From: Alphaproteobacteria bacterium | GTDB taxonomy: Bacteria; Pseudomonadota; Alphaproteobacteria; DSM-16000; Inquilinaceae | Reading direction: 5' to 3' | NCBI GenBank assembly: GCA_028281265.1 | Contig: JANQKE010000191.1 | Span: 1 to 61,756 of the forward strand | Length of the DNA stretch: 61,756 bases | Part shown: positions 27,343 through 36,649 of the stretch, in pieces | Position numbering within the stretch: position 1 is the stretch's first letter | Layout of the letters: every line of letters starts with the position of its first letter | Made by a program: the position numbers and the translations under genes | The notes under the pieces: model-generated | Seen by the model: the letters and a program-made list of their open reading frames with translations, nothing else | What the model was told of the DNA's origin: nothing | Databases searched by the model: none

Positions 27343-28686
27343 ATGGACCGTTTCGCCACGTTCATCGCCGACAAGGGGATCACCGAGGTCGAGTGCCTGG
27401 TCCCCGATATCAACGGCATGGCCCGCGGCAAGATCCTGCCGGACGAGAAGTTCCTGAAGAGTCTGGACAGCCGCGGCCTGCGGATCCCCGAATCGATCTT
27501 CGTGCAGACCGTCACCGGCCAGTACCCGGACAATGACGGGGTGACCGACGACGCCACGATCGACGTCTTCATGATCCCCGATCGGGATACCCTGCGGGTG
27601 GTGCCGTGGTACGAGGAGCCGACGGCGCTGACGATCTGCGATTGCGTGTATGCCGACCATCGGCCGGTGGAGTTCTCCAGCCGGGCGGTGCTGCGGCGGG
27701 TGCTGGCCCTGTACGCGGAGCGCGGCTGGCGACCGATCGTCGCCCCGGAGCTGGAGTTCTACCTCGTCAAGCGCAACGCCGATGCCGATTATCCGCTGGA
27801 GCCGCCGGTCGGCCGTTCCGGCCGGCCGGAGACGGCCCGCCAAGCCTACGGTATCGACGCGGTCAACGAGTTCGACCCGATCTTCGAGAAGGTCTACGAC
27901 TATTGCGAGGCGATGGGTCTGGATGTGGACACGCTGAGCCACGAGGCCGGCGCGGCACAGATCGAGATCAACTTCAACCACGGCGATCCGCTGGAGCTGG
28001 CCGACCAGGTCCTGCTGTTCAAGCGCACGGTGCGCGAGACCGCCCTTCAGGCCGGCATCTACGCCACCTTCATGGCCAAGCCGATGGAGCATGAGCCCGG
28101 CTCGGCCATGCACCTGCACCAGTCGATCGTCGACGCCAGGACCGGCAAGACCTTGTTCGCCCATGACGACGGCCGCGATGCGGCGCTGTTCCTGTCGTTC
28201 ATCGCCGGCCTGCAGAAATACGTTCCCGCCGCCATGCCGCTGTTCGCCCCGAACGTGAACTCGTACCGCCGGCTCGACCCGGACAGCGACGCGCCGATCA
28301 ACCCCCATTGGGGCCGGGACAACCGCACCACCGGGTTCCGCGTGCCGATCTCCGACCCGCAGTCGCGGCGGGTGGAAAACCGGGTCGCCGGCGCGGACTG
28401 CAACCCGTATCTGATGATCGCAGGCTCCCTGGCCTGCGGCTATATCGGCATGGTCGACGGGCTGGAACCGGACGACCCGATCCAAGGCAGCGCCAAGCGG
28501 CTCAAATTCACCCTGCCCCGGCACCTGTGGGACGCGCTGGGCACGTTCAACGATTCCGAGGCGTTGCGGGAGGTCCTGGGCGACCAGATCTGCGACGCCT
28601 TCTGGCATGTCAAGCTGGCGGAGTACGATGCCTACCACCGGGTGATCTCGAGCTGGGAGCGCGAGAACCTGTTGCTGAACGTTTGA
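27343..28686 (+). CDS. Second glutamine synthetase family protein (PuuA type)
   Basis: 447-residue paralogue of the divergent neighbour. The motifs are LVPDINGMARGKILP (N-terminal grasp), ELEFYLVK, GAAQIEINFNH, GSAMHLHQS, and RRVENRVAGADCNPY. The two GS-like proteins differ in many positions, so they are probably specialised for different amines rather than a recent duplication. The short shared intergenic region (27234-27342) should contain both promoters. It is followed by an M20 peptidase 14 bases downstream. Confidence 0.87.
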   Translation: MDRFATFIADKGITEVECLVPDINGMARGKILPDEKFLKSLDSRGLRIPESIFVQTVTGQYPDNDGVTDDATIDVFMIPDRDTLRVVPWYEEPTALTICDCVYADHRPVEFSSRAVLRRVLALYAERGWRPIVAPELEFYLVKRNADADYPLEPPVGRSGRPETARQAYGIDAVNEFDPIFEKVYDYCEAMGLDVDTLSHEAGAAQIEINFNHGDPLELADQVLLFKRTVRETALQAGIYATFMAKPMEHEPGSAMHLHQSIVDARTGKTLFAHDDGRDAALFLSFIAGLQKYVPAAMPLFAPNVNSYRRLDPDSDAPINPHWGRDNRTTGFRVPISDPQSRRVENRVAGADCNPYLMIAGSLACGYIGMVDGLEPDDPIQGSAKRLKFTLPRHLWDALGTFNDSEALREVLGDQICDAFWHVKLAEYDAYHRVISSWERENLLLNV

Positions 28687-28700
28687 GTGAGTGCGGATGC

Positions 28701-30086
28701 GTGACGAGTGAACGTGACCAGGCGGTTGTTGCCGCCGCCGGCCGCTTCGATGATGGCCGGTTCTTCGATCTGCTGGCAGGCTGGGTGGCGGTGCCGACCG
28801 AAAGCCAGGAGGATCCCGCGGGCCCGGCCCAGACCCGGTATCTCGCCGAGGAGATCGCCCCGTTCCTCGAGGATCTGGGCTTCACGGTCGAACGGTTCCC
28901 GAGCCCGGTCGGCAAATCGCCGTTCCTGGTCGCCCGGCGGGTCGAGGACCCGTCCGCCCTGACCGTCCTGACCTACGGCCACGGAGACGTGATCCGGGGT
29001 CAGGAGGGCCGCTGGACCCGGGGTCACGGCCCTTGGCGGCTGACCCGGGACGGCGATCGCCTGTACGGCCGCGGGACGGCGGACAACAAGGGCCAGCACG
29101 CGGTCAACCTCTCGGCCCTGGCGGCCGTGCTGGAAAGCCGCGGCGGCCGGCTCGGCTACAACGTCACGGTGCTGCTGGAGACGGGGGAGGAGATCGGCTC
29201 CCCCGGCCTGGACGCGTTCGCGGCGACGCATCGGGATCTGCTGGCAGCGGACGTGCTGATCGCCTCGGACGGGCCGCGGCTGGCGCCGGACCGGCCGACG
29301 GTGTTCTGCGGCAATCGCGGCGGCGTCAACTTCGATCTCGTGGTCGACTATCGGGCCGGCGCCCACCATTCCGGCAACTGGGGCGGTCTTCTGGCCAATC
29401 CGGGCACCCGGCTGGCCGCGGCCCTGGCCACGATCACCGATGCGACCGGCCGGATCCTGGTCGAGCGCTGGCGCCCCGACACGCTGACCGAACCGGTCCG
29501 TGCCGTCCTGGCGGCGTGCCCGACACCGACCGGGGGACCGGACGGCCCGGCCATCGACCCGTGGTGGGGGGAGCCGGGGCTGACACCGACCGAACGGGTC
29601 TATGGCTGGAACAGCTTCGAGGTGCTGGCGCTGCACGCCGGCGTGCCGGACAAGCCGGTCAACGCCATCCCCGGCCGGGCGCATGCCCATTGCCAGCTTC
29701 GCTTCGTCGTCGGCACCGACAAGGACGCGGTGATCCCGGTCCTGCGTGCGCATCTCGATGCGCAGGGCTTCACCGACGTCGGAATCGTCCCGGCGGACCG
29801 GGAGTTCTTCCCGGCCACCCGCCTCGATCCCGACCACCCTTGGGCACAACGGGTCGTCGCATCGGTGGAGCGCACGACCGGCCAGCGCCCGCATCTGCTG
29901 CCGAATCTCGGCGGTTCGCTGCCCAATGCGACGTTTGCCGACACCTTGGGCCTGCCGACGGTCTGGGTGCCGCACTCCTATGCCGGATGCCAGCAGCACG
30001 CCCCCGACGAGCACGCCCTGGCCCCTCTCCTCCGCCAGGGGCTGGAGATGATGGCCGGGCTGTGGTGGGACTTGGGGGACCGGTAG
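28701..30086 (+). CDS. M20 family metallopeptidase
   Basis: 461-residue dizinc peptidase or deacylase of the M20 family. Metal-site motifs are TYGHGDV (H), GRGTADNKGQHA (D) and ETGEEIGSPG (catalytic and ligand Glu), with a later HSGNWGG segment from the lid/dimer domain and the final His in YAGCQQHAPDEH. A GTG start is used, 14 bases after the GS-like gene; there is no ATG in a suitable place. In this context it could hydrolyse a gamma-glutamyl or acyl amine or a dipeptide; the substrate is unknown. Confidence 0.88.
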   Translation: MTSERDQAVVAAAGRFDDGRFFDLLAGWVAVPTESQEDPAGPAQTRYLAEEIAPFLEDLGFTVERFPSPVGKSPFLVARRVEDPSALTVLTYGHGDVIRGQEGRWTRGHGPWRLTRDGDRLYGRGTADNKGQHAVNLSALAAVLESRGGRLGYNVTVLLETGEEIGSPGLDAFAATHRDLLAADVLIASDGPRLAPDRPTVFCGNRGGVNFDLVVDYRAGAHHSGNWGGLLANPGTRLAAALATITDATGRILVERWRPDTLTEPVRAVLAACPTPTGGPDGPAIDPWWGEPGLTPTERVYGWNSFEVLALHAGVPDKPVNAIPGRAHAHCQLRFVVGTDKDAVIPVLRAHLDAQGFTDVGIVPADREFFPATRLDPDHPWAQRVVASVERTTGQRPHLLPNLGGSLPNATFADTLGLPTVWVPHSYAGCQQHAPDEHALAPLLRQGLEMMAGLWWDLGDR

Positions 30087-30110
30087 GCGGACGGCCGGGC
30101 CCAACCGCGG

Positions 30111-30986
30111 TTACGCGGACCGAAAGGCCGGACGCCCCGGCGCCGGCGGGGCGACGCCCGCATGCGCCCACACATCCGCCGGCGCCAGCCCTTGCTCCCG
30201 GTATCGCCGGAGCGCAAAGGCATCCGCCCGCTTGGCCAGCCGGGTGCCGGCGTCGTCCCGGACCAGGCGGTGATGGTGATAGCGCGGCACCGGCACGTCC
30301 AGCAGCGCCTGCAACAGCCGGTGGATGTGGGTGGCGTGGAACAGGTCCCGGCCGCGGGTCACCAGGGTGATCTCCTGGGCCGCATCGTCCACTACCACCG
30401 AGAGGTGATAGGCGGCGGGCCGGTCCTTGCCGACCAGCATGACGTCGCCCAGGCTTGCGGGGTCGGCCGACTGCTCCCCGGCGCGTCGGTCCCACCAGGT
30501 CAACCGCCCGACCCGGGCGGTCGCCGCCCCGGTGTCCAGCCGCCAGGCATGCGCCTCCCCGGCGGCGATCCGGTCGCTGCGCTCGGCGGCGCTCAGTCCC
30601 CGGCACCTACCCGGATAAAGCGGCCCCTCGGGGCCATGCGGCGCGTTCGCCATCGCCGCCAGCTCCCGTCGGATCGAGGTGCGGGAGCAGAAGCACGGGT
30701 AGAGCAGCCCTTGCCCGCGCAACCGCTCGACCGCCTGCGTGTAGGCCGGGATGCGATCGGACTGTCGCCACACCTCGGGGTGCCAGTCCAGGCCGAGCCA
30801 GGCGAGATCCTCGAAGATCGCGGCCTCGTATTCCGGGCGGCAGCGGGGGCCGTCGATGTCTTCGATCCGTACGGAGAACCGCCCCCCGCCGTCCCGCGCC
30901 GCCTGCCAGCCGACCCAGGCCGAATAGGCATGCCCCAGATGCAGAAGGCCGGTCGGGCTGGGGGCGAAGCGGGTGATCTCGGTCAT
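30111..30986 (-). CDS. gluQ: Glutamyl-Q tRNA(Asp) synthetase
   Basis: 291-residue truncated GluRS paralogue that adds glutamate to queuosine of tRNA(Asp). The class-I HIGH-like motif is APSPTGLLHLGHAYSA at residues 8-23; CFCSR is part of the zinc site; the KMSKS region is degenerate (RLAKRADA), as usual for this family. It lacks the anticodon-binding domain of true GluRS, as expected. It is convergent with the M20 gene and divergent from the carboxylesterase gene. Confidence 0.93.
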   Translation of the reverse strand: MTEITRFAPSPTGLLHLGHAYSAWVGWQAARDGGGRFSVRIEDIDGPRCRPEYEAAIFEDLAWLGLDWHPEVWRQSDRIPAYTQAVERLRGQGLLYPCFCSRTSIRRELAAMANAPHGPEGPLYPGRCRGLSAAERSDRIAAGEAHAWRLDTGAATARVGRLTWWDRRAGEQSADPASLGDVMLVGKDRPAAYHLSVVVDDAAQEITLVTRGRDLFHATHIHRLLQALLDVPVPRYHHHRLVRDDAGTRLAKRADAFALRRYREQGLAPADVWAHAGVAPPAPGRPAFRSA

Positions 30987-31049
30987 GCGAAGATGGGGTG
31001 CACCGGGCGGTGGTTGACAGGCGGAACGCCACCCCGCCTTTAGCGGGTC

Positions 31050-31709
31050 ATGAGCATCACCACCACCCTGAGCGGCCCCCGTCGGGCGCCCCGAACCGGC
31101 GGCAAGCCCGCCAAGCTGGTCGTCCTCCTGCACGGCGTCGGGGCGGACGGCAACGACCTGATCTCCCTGGCCGATAGCTGGGCGCCGCTGCTGCCGACAG
31201 CGGAGTTCCTGTCGCCGGACGGCCCGCAGCCCTGCGACATGGCACCGTCCGGCCGGCAATGGTTCAGCCTGCAGAACCGGACCGCGCCGGCCATGCTGGC
31301 CGGCATCCGGGCCACCGCCCCGATCCTCGACGCCTTCCTCGACCAGGCCCTGGCCGAGCGGGGGCTGACCGATGCCGACCTCGCCCTGGTCGGGTTCAGC
31401 CAGGGGACCATGATGTCACTGTATGTCGGCCCCCGCCGTCCCCACCGGCTGGCCGGCATTCTGGGCTATTCCGGCGCCCTTCTGGGGGCCGACAACCTGT
31501 CGGCCGACGCCAGGAGCCGGCCGCCGGTGCAACTGGTCCACGGTGACGCCGACCCGATCGTGCCGTTCGAGGCGATGGCCCATGCCGAAGCCGGCTTGGT
31601 CCGGGCCGGTATCGAGGTCGCCACCGCCGCCCGGCCCGGCCTGCCGCACGGCATCGATCCCGGCGGGCTGGAAGTCGGTGCGGCATTCCTGCGATCGGTC
31701 CTGGGCTGA
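31050..31709 (+). CDS. Phospholipase/carboxylesterase family hydrolase
   Basis: 219-residue alpha/beta hydrolase of the carboxylesterase/acyl-protein-thioesterase group. The triad is visible: S118 in GFSQGT, D168 in GDADPIVP and H200 in GLPHGID. LLHGVGADGNDL near residue 26 is the oxyanion loop. It ends 5 bases before the FAD oxidoreductase gene, so the two are probably cotranscribed. Confidence 0.92.
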   Translation: MSITTTLSGPRRAPRTGGKPAKLVVLLHGVGADGNDLISLADSWAPLLPTAEFLSPDGPQPCDMAPSGRQWFSLQNRTAPAMLAGIRATAPILDAFLDQALAERGLTDADLALVGFSQGTMMSLYVGPRRPHRLAGILGYSGALLGADNLSADARSRPPVQLVHGDADPIVPFEAMAHAEAGLVRAGIEVATAARPGLPHGIDPGGLEVGAAFLRSVLG

Positions 31710-31714
31710 CCCCC

Positions 31715-32866
31715 GTGGGAGCCCCGTTGCGCGTCACGGTCGTCGGTGCCGGTATCATGGGCCTGTGCACCGCCCATGCCCTGGCGAAGGCCGGACATCG
31801 GGTGACGGTGCTCGACCAGGCGGCGTTCCTGCCCAACCCGGCCGGCAGTTCGGTCGACCGCCATCGGCTGATCCGGTACGCCTATGGCGGCAAGATCGGA
31901 TACGCCGCCATGGTGGCGGACGCCTATGCCGCGTGGGACCGGCTGTGGGCGGATCTGGGCGAGCGGCATGCCGTCGAGACCGGGACCCTGGCGCTCGGGC
32001 GGGGGGTCGAGCCCTGGATCACCGACAGCGCCCGCGATCTCGACGCCGTCGGCGTGCCCTATCGCTGGATCGAGCCCAAGGACATCCCCGCCCGGTTCCC
32101 GCCGCTGACTGGCCGGGGGATCGGCCGAGCCTTCCATACCGCGACGGGCGGAGCGCTGCTTGCCGACCGGATCGTCGCCGCTCTGGTGAGGCGCCTGCCG
32201 GCGCTCGGCGCGGCCGTCCGGTATGACGCCCGCGTCGCGGGCTGCGCGCCGGCGACCGCCACCGTCACCATGGCCGGCGGGGAAACGGTCGCGGCCGACC
32301 GGCTGGTGATCGCGGCGGGCCCTTGGGTCCCCGCCCTGCTGCCGGACCTGGCGGCGCGGGTGACCCCGTCCCGCCAGGCGGTGGTCTATCTGAGCGCACC
32401 GGCCGCGATGACGGATCGCTGGGCCGGCATGCCGATGGTCCTGGACATCGATCGGTCGGCCGGCTTCTACGCGGTGCCGCCGCTGGCGGGCCAGGGCCTG
32501 AAGATCGGCGACCATCGCTTCTCCCTCACCGGTGATCCCGAGGGGGACCGGTCCGTGGCACAGGCCGCGCTCGACGCCATCGTGGCGGAGGCGGCCGAGC
32601 AGTTGGCGGATGTCGACCGGTACCGGGTCGGCCACGCCAAGGCCTGCTTCTACGCCGTCGCACCGGACGAGCGGTTCATCGTCGAGCCGGTGGCGGACCG
32701 CACCTGGGTGATGACCGGGTTTTCCGGACACGGCTTCAAGTTCGGCGCGGTGATGGGGGAGAGGATGGCCGACACGCTGCTCGGCCGGAACGATCCGGCC
32801 GCCATGACGGCGTGGGCCGCAGGCTTGGGATCCGCCGACGGTTCGGGGTCGACATCGGCGGCGTGA
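31715..32866 (+). CDS. FAD-dependent oxidoreductase (DAO/sarcosine-oxidase type)
   Basis: 383-residue flavoenzyme. The FAD-binding motif VVGAGIMGLCTAHALAKAG stands near residue 9; the C-terminal GFSGHGFKFGAVMG is typical of monomeric sarcosine oxidase/MTOX-like enzymes. A GTG start is used, close to the preceding stop. A usual covalent-flavin cysteine is plausible in the C-terminal half (ACFYAV). The amine substrate is unknown. Confidence 0.85.
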   Translation: MGAPLRVTVVGAGIMGLCTAHALAKAGHRVTVLDQAAFLPNPAGSSVDRHRLIRYAYGGKIGYAAMVADAYAAWDRLWADLGERHAVETGTLALGRGVEPWITDSARDLDAVGVPYRWIEPKDIPARFPPLTGRGIGRAFHTATGGALLADRIVAALVRRLPALGAAVRYDARVAGCAPATATVTMAGGETVAADRLVIAAGPWVPALLPDLAARVTPSRQAVVYLSAPAAMTDRWAGMPMVLDIDRSAGFYAVPPLAGQGLKIGDHRFSLTGDPEGDRSVAQAALDAIVAEAAEQLADVDRYRVGHAKACFYAVAPDERFIVEPVADRTWVMTGFSGHGFKFGAVMGERMADTLLGRNDPAAMTAWAAGLGSADGSGSTSAA

Positions 32867-32924
32867 GGGGCTTTGCTGACCGTCGGCTCCCGCCTCTCCC
32901 ATCCGCAGTCCGCCACCCGCCCGC

Positions 32925-33674
32925 ATGACCCCTGCTCCCGCCAACCCGATCTTCGTCGCGATCGACACGACGTCCCTGGATGCCGCGCAGCATGTCGCCC
33001 ATCGGGTGGCGCCTTACGTCGGCGGGATCAAGCTGGGGCTGGAGTTCTTCTACGCCCATGGCCCCGACGGCCTGCGGCGCATGGCGGACCATGGCTTGCC
33101 GATCTTCCTCGACGCCAAGCTGCACGACATCCCCAACACCGTGGCGGGGGCCATGCGCGCCATCACGGCCCTGCCGGTGACCTATGTGACCCTGCATGCC
33201 AGCGGCGGGCAGGCCATGCTCCAGGCCGCGCGCACGGCCGCGGACGAGACCGCGCACCGGCTGCATACCGAGCGTCCGCGCCTGCTGGGCGTGACCGTCC
33301 TGACCAGCCTGGATTCCCATGATCTGCACGCGATCGGCCAGGACCCCGCCGCCCACCACCAGGTCGACCGGCTGGCGTTCCTGGCGGTCGAGGCCGGGAT
33401 CGACGGTGTGGTCTGCTCCGCCCACGAAACCGCGCATCTGCGCGGCCGGTTCGCGACCAACATCCGGCTTGTCGTCCCCGGCATCCGCCCCGCTTGGGAA
33501 ACCGCGGACGATCAAAAGCGGGTGACCACCCCGGCCCAGGCGGTCCAGGACGGTGCGGATGTGCTGGTCATCGGCCGGCCCATCACCCGGGCGACCGATC
33601 CGGCCCAGGCCGCCGCCCGCATCGGGGAGGAGCTCGGCCTGCCCGCCCCGTCCCCGATCAACCCGAGGGCCTGA
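32925..33674 (+). CDS. pyrF: Orotidine 5'-phosphate decarboxylase
   Basis: 249-residue OMP decarboxylase, the last step of UMP synthesis. The catalytic motif DAKLHDIPNT carries the Lys-x-x-Asp charge network; the phosphate-binding loop is GIRPAW followed by DGADVLVIGRPI. Length and order are typical of the type-1 family. It is followed 4 bases later by trpF, so pyrimidine and tryptophan genes share a transcript. Confidence 0.97.
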   Translation: MTPAPANPIFVAIDTTSLDAAQHVAHRVAPYVGGIKLGLEFFYAHGPDGLRRMADHGLPIFLDAKLHDIPNTVAGAMRAITALPVTYVTLHASGGQAMLQAARTAADETAHRLHTERPRLLGVTVLTSLDSHDLHAIGQDPAAHHQVDRLAFLAVEAGIDGVVCSAHETAHLRGRFATNIRLVVPGIRPAWETADDQKRVTTPAQAVQDGADVLVIGRPITRATDPAQAAARIGEELGLPAPSPINPRA

Positions 33675-33678
33675 CCGG

Positions 33679-34338
33679 ATGCGACGCACCGATGTGAAGA
33701 TCTGCGGGCTGTCCACCCCCGCAACCGTGGACGCCGCCGTGCAAGCGGGCGCGCGCTATGTCGGGTTCGTGTTCTACCCGCCGAGCCCGCGCGCGGTGTC
33801 CGTGGAGCTCGCGGGCCAGCTCGCCCGCCGTCTGCCCACCGGCGTCCGGTCGGTCGGGCTGTTCGTCGAACCGTCCGACGACGAGCTCGACGACACCCTG
33901 TCGAAGGTGCCGCTGGACCTGATCCAACTGCACGGCGGCGAGCTGCCGGCCCGGGTGGCGGAGGTGAGGCGCAGCGTCTCGATCCCGGTGATGAAGGCGA
34001 TCCGCGTCGCCACGAGCGAGGATGTGGCCGAAGCCGAAGCCTATCAGGCGGCAGCGGACCGGTTGCTGTTCGACGCCAAGCCACCGAAGACCGTCGCCAG
34101 CCTGCCCGGCGGCAACGGCCTGGCCTTCGACTGGTCGCTGCTGGCCGGCCGCCGCTGGTCGGTGCCGTGGATGCTGTCTGGCGGCTTGACGGTCGACACC
34201 GTGGCGGCCGCGGTCGCCCGGACGGGGGCGCCGGCGGTCGACGTGTCGTCCGGTGTCGAAGACCGGCCCGGGGCCAAGAGCGTGGCGAAGATCCGCGCCT
34301 TCGTCGCCGCCGCCCAAGCCCGGCCACAGGCGGCTTAG
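33679..34338 (+). CDS. trpF: Phosphoribosylanthranilate isomerase
   Basis: 219-residue TIM barrel that converts phosphoribosylanthranilate to CdRP in tryptophan synthesis. The catalytic Cys is in KICGLSTPATV near the N terminus and the phosphate loops are LSGGLTVD and VDVSSGVED. The ATG comes 4 bases after pyrF. trpB and trpA, which often follow, are absent here. The next 160 bases hold no clear gene. Confidence 0.96.
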   Translation: MRRTDVKICGLSTPATVDAAVQAGARYVGFVFYPPSPRAVSVELAGQLARRLPTGVRSVGLFVEPSDDELDDTLSKVPLDLIQLHGGELPARVAEVRRSVSIPVMKAIRVATSEDVAEAEAYQAAADRLLFDAKPPKTVASLPGGNGLAFDWSLLAGRRWSVPWMLSGGLTVDTVAAAVARTGAPAVDVSSGVEDRPGAKSVAKIRAFVAAAQARPQAA

Positions 34339-34502
34339 GTGTGGGCTCTCAACAGGTTGTCGCGCAACACGTCGGCCCGGGCGAGCCGGTCCGACGTTTC
34401 GCCTCTCCACCCTACCGGGCGCTCTCGAGGGCCTGCCTTCTCCAGGCGTTCGAGACGTCGAGGGCGGCTTGCGCCGGGCCCCGATGACCCCACTTCCGGA
34501 CC

Positions 34503-35291
34503 ATGTTTCTGCCACTCAGCACCGACGCGCCGCGTAACCGCACCAGCCCCGTGGTGCTGACCCTGATCGCGGTGACGGTCGGCGTGTTCCTGTATCAGCA
34601 AGCTCTGCCCTGGATGCAGGAACGGCTGCTGTTCACCCGGTACGCGCTGATCCCCTTGCGCTACAGCAATCCGCACTGGGCGCTGGCGAACGGGCTGAAC
34701 CCGGCCGACCGGACATCCTTCGTGTCGATGATGTTCCTGCACGGCAACTGGCTGCATCTGATCCTGAACATGTGGACCCTGTGGCTGTTCGGCCGGGCGG
34801 TCGAGACCCGGATGGGCAGCCTGCGGTTCACGCTGCTCTATCTGGTCAGCGGCCTGCTGGCCAGCGCGGCGCACGCCGCCGTTCTGGCCGACAGCCCGAT
34901 CCCGACCCTGGGGGCCTCGGGGGCGATCGCCGGTGTGCTCGGCGCGCATGCGACCCTGTATCCGCGCGCCAGGGTGCGGCTGTTCGTGCTGATCATCATC
35001 ATCCCCTGGATCTTCGCCCTGTCGGCCTTGTGGTATGTCGGGATCTGGTTCGGGCTGCAGCTCTTGAACGGTACGGCCGTCTTCTCCGCCCAGGGGGCCA
35101 CCGGGGGGGTCGCCTGGTGGGCGCATATCGGCGGGTTCCTGGCCGGGCTGGTGGCGGTGCGCCTGCTGACCCCGCCGCGGCCGGTACCGCCGCCGAACCG
35201 GTTCCGGACGGGACCGCTGATCACGCTCGCCCCGCCCCGGCGCCATCGGACCGACCCGTCGAACACCCGCCAGCCGCCCTGGCGGCGATGA
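34503..35291 (+). CDS. Rhomboid family intramembrane serine protease
   Basis: 262-residue polytopic membrane protease. Catalytic Ser is S139 in TLGASGAIAG and His is H208 in WWAHIGGFLAG; the family motif HGNWLHLILNMWTLWLFG covers helix 2. About six membrane helices are visible. The C-terminal tail is Pro/Arg-rich and cytoplasmic. Substrates are not predictable from sequence. Confidence 0.93.
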   Translation: MFLPLSTDAPRNRTSPVVLTLIAVTVGVFLYQQALPWMQERLLFTRYALIPLRYSNPHWALANGLNPADRTSFVSMMFLHGNWLHLILNMWTLWLFGRAVETRMGSLRFTLLYLVSGLLASAAHAAVLADSPIPTLGASGAIAGVLGAHATLYPRARVRLFVLIIIIPWIFALSALWYVGIWFGLQLLNGTAVFSAQGATGGVAWWAHIGGFLAGLVAVRLLTPPRPVPPPNRFRTGPLITLAPPRRHRTDPSNTRQPPWRR

Positions 35292-35318
35292 CCGCGCATC
35301 GGAGGACGGGACGCGCGC

Positions 35319-36497
35319 TCACTCCGTCCCGGCGATCCTGACCCCGATGTCGAGCAGCGCGCGGTCGCTGCCGCGCGGCCCGATCACGGACAGGCCCAAG
35401 GGGCAGCCCTCAATATCGATCAGCGGCATGGAGAGCTGCGGCAGCTTGTTCAGCCCGGCAATGCACAGGATGCGCAAGGCCCGATTGCGGTAGTCGGTGA
35501 CCTGGTCGACCGGCAACCCCTTGAGCGGCGCCCGTGTCGGGGCCGAAGGCACCAACAGCAGGCACCCCGGCGTCAGCCAGCCGGCCGTGCGTTCGATGAC
35601 CCCCTTGCGGAAGGCGGCGGCCACTTCGACCCGTTCGGCCGGCATCGCGGCCGCCCCCTTGAACCGGGCCTCGATCGCCGGGCCGAAGCGCGGTCTCTCG
35701 GCCTCGATCCAGGCACCATGGGTGGCCCAGATCTCCGACCATTGCAGCGCCTGAAAATGGTGCAGCCACAGGTCGAGCCCGTCATCGGCGATGGTCTGCA
35801 TCCGCAACGCCAGCCCGAGGCTGTCCGCCACCCGCTCGGCCGCCGCCCGCAGCGGCCCGACGGCTTCGGCCATCGCCGCCTCGAACGCATCCGCTCCGAA
35901 ATAGAGGCGGGTCGGCGGCTGCGGCGTGCCCGCCGGCAACAACACCTCGCCGACCCGGGCCAGCGGACCGGCCTGCCGGGCGAACCAGCCGACGGTGTCG
36001 AAGCTCGGGGCCAGCGGGGTGACACCGTCGAGGCTGATCGCCCCATGGGTCGGGCGGAACCCCCAGATACCGCAATAGCTGGCCGGTGCCCGGACCGAAC
36101 CACCGGTATCGGTGCCCAGGCCGATATCGACCAGACCGCCGGCCACCGCCGACGCGCTGCCGCTCGACGACCCGCCGGGGATCCGGTCCGGACAGGCCGG
36201 GTTCACCGGCGTGCCGTAATGGTCGTTCTCGCCGTTGAGGGAGAAGGCGAGTTCATCGGTCTGGGTCTTGCCGACGATGTCGGCCCCGGCGTCGAGCAGC
36301 GCCTGCACCGCCGGAGCCGTGGCCTCGGCCGGCGGGTGGGTGCGGAACCAGTCCGGATTGCCCGACCCGGTGCGATAGCCCTTGAGATCGAACAGATCCT
36401 TGACGCCAAGACTGAGGCCCGCGAGCGGCCCCGCACCCGAACCCTCCAGCTCGGCGGGGTTATGGGCGCAGAACGCACCAAGGGGGTCTTCGATCAT
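35319..36497 (-). CDS. Amidase signature family hydrolase (second)
   Basis: 392-residue amidase. Triad: K33 (GVKDLFD), S110 (PGGSSSGSA) and S134 (DTGGSVRAPAS), with normal spacing. The start MIEDPLG is preferred because a GCGAGG site precedes it; alternatives 10 and more codons upstream exist. It resembles AtzF/AGAH-like or indoleacetamide-type amidases used for small amides. It lies alone between rhomboid (convergent) and a histidine kinase. Confidence 0.9.
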   Translation of the reverse strand: MIEDPLGAFCAHNPAELEGSGAGPLAGLSLGVKDLFDLKGYRTGSGNPDWFRTHPPAEATAPAVQALLDAGADIVGKTQTDELAFSLNGENDHYGTPVNPACPDRIPGGSSSGSASAVAGGLVDIGLGTDTGGSVRAPASYCGIWGFRPTHGAISLDGVTPLAPSFDTVGWFARQAGPLARVGEVLLPAGTPQPPTRLYFGADAFEAAMAEAVGPLRAAAERVADSLGLALRMQTIADDGLDLWLHHFQALQWSEIWATHGAWIEAERPRFGPAIEARFKGAAAMPAERVEVAAAFRKGVIERTAGWLTPGCLLLVPSAPTRAPLKGLPVDQVTDYRNRALRILCIAGLNKLPQLSMPLIDIEGCPLGLSVIGPRGSDRALLDIGVRIAGTE

Positions 36498-36649
36498 CGG
36501 CAAGGCCTCGCGGCTTCGGGACGGCATGGCGGGGAGCGGCCCGCACATGGCCATGCCCGGATGCCTGAGCGCCGGGCGAACCGCAAGGCCGGGCCGTCCT
36601 TCCTCATCCCTCCTTGGGCCCTGGCCCCATCCCTCCTTGGGTCCCGGCC

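Noticed and set aside
33679..34502. A trp attenuator after trpF
   Set aside because: The 34339-34502 stretch shows no Trp-rich leader peptide or terminator pair.
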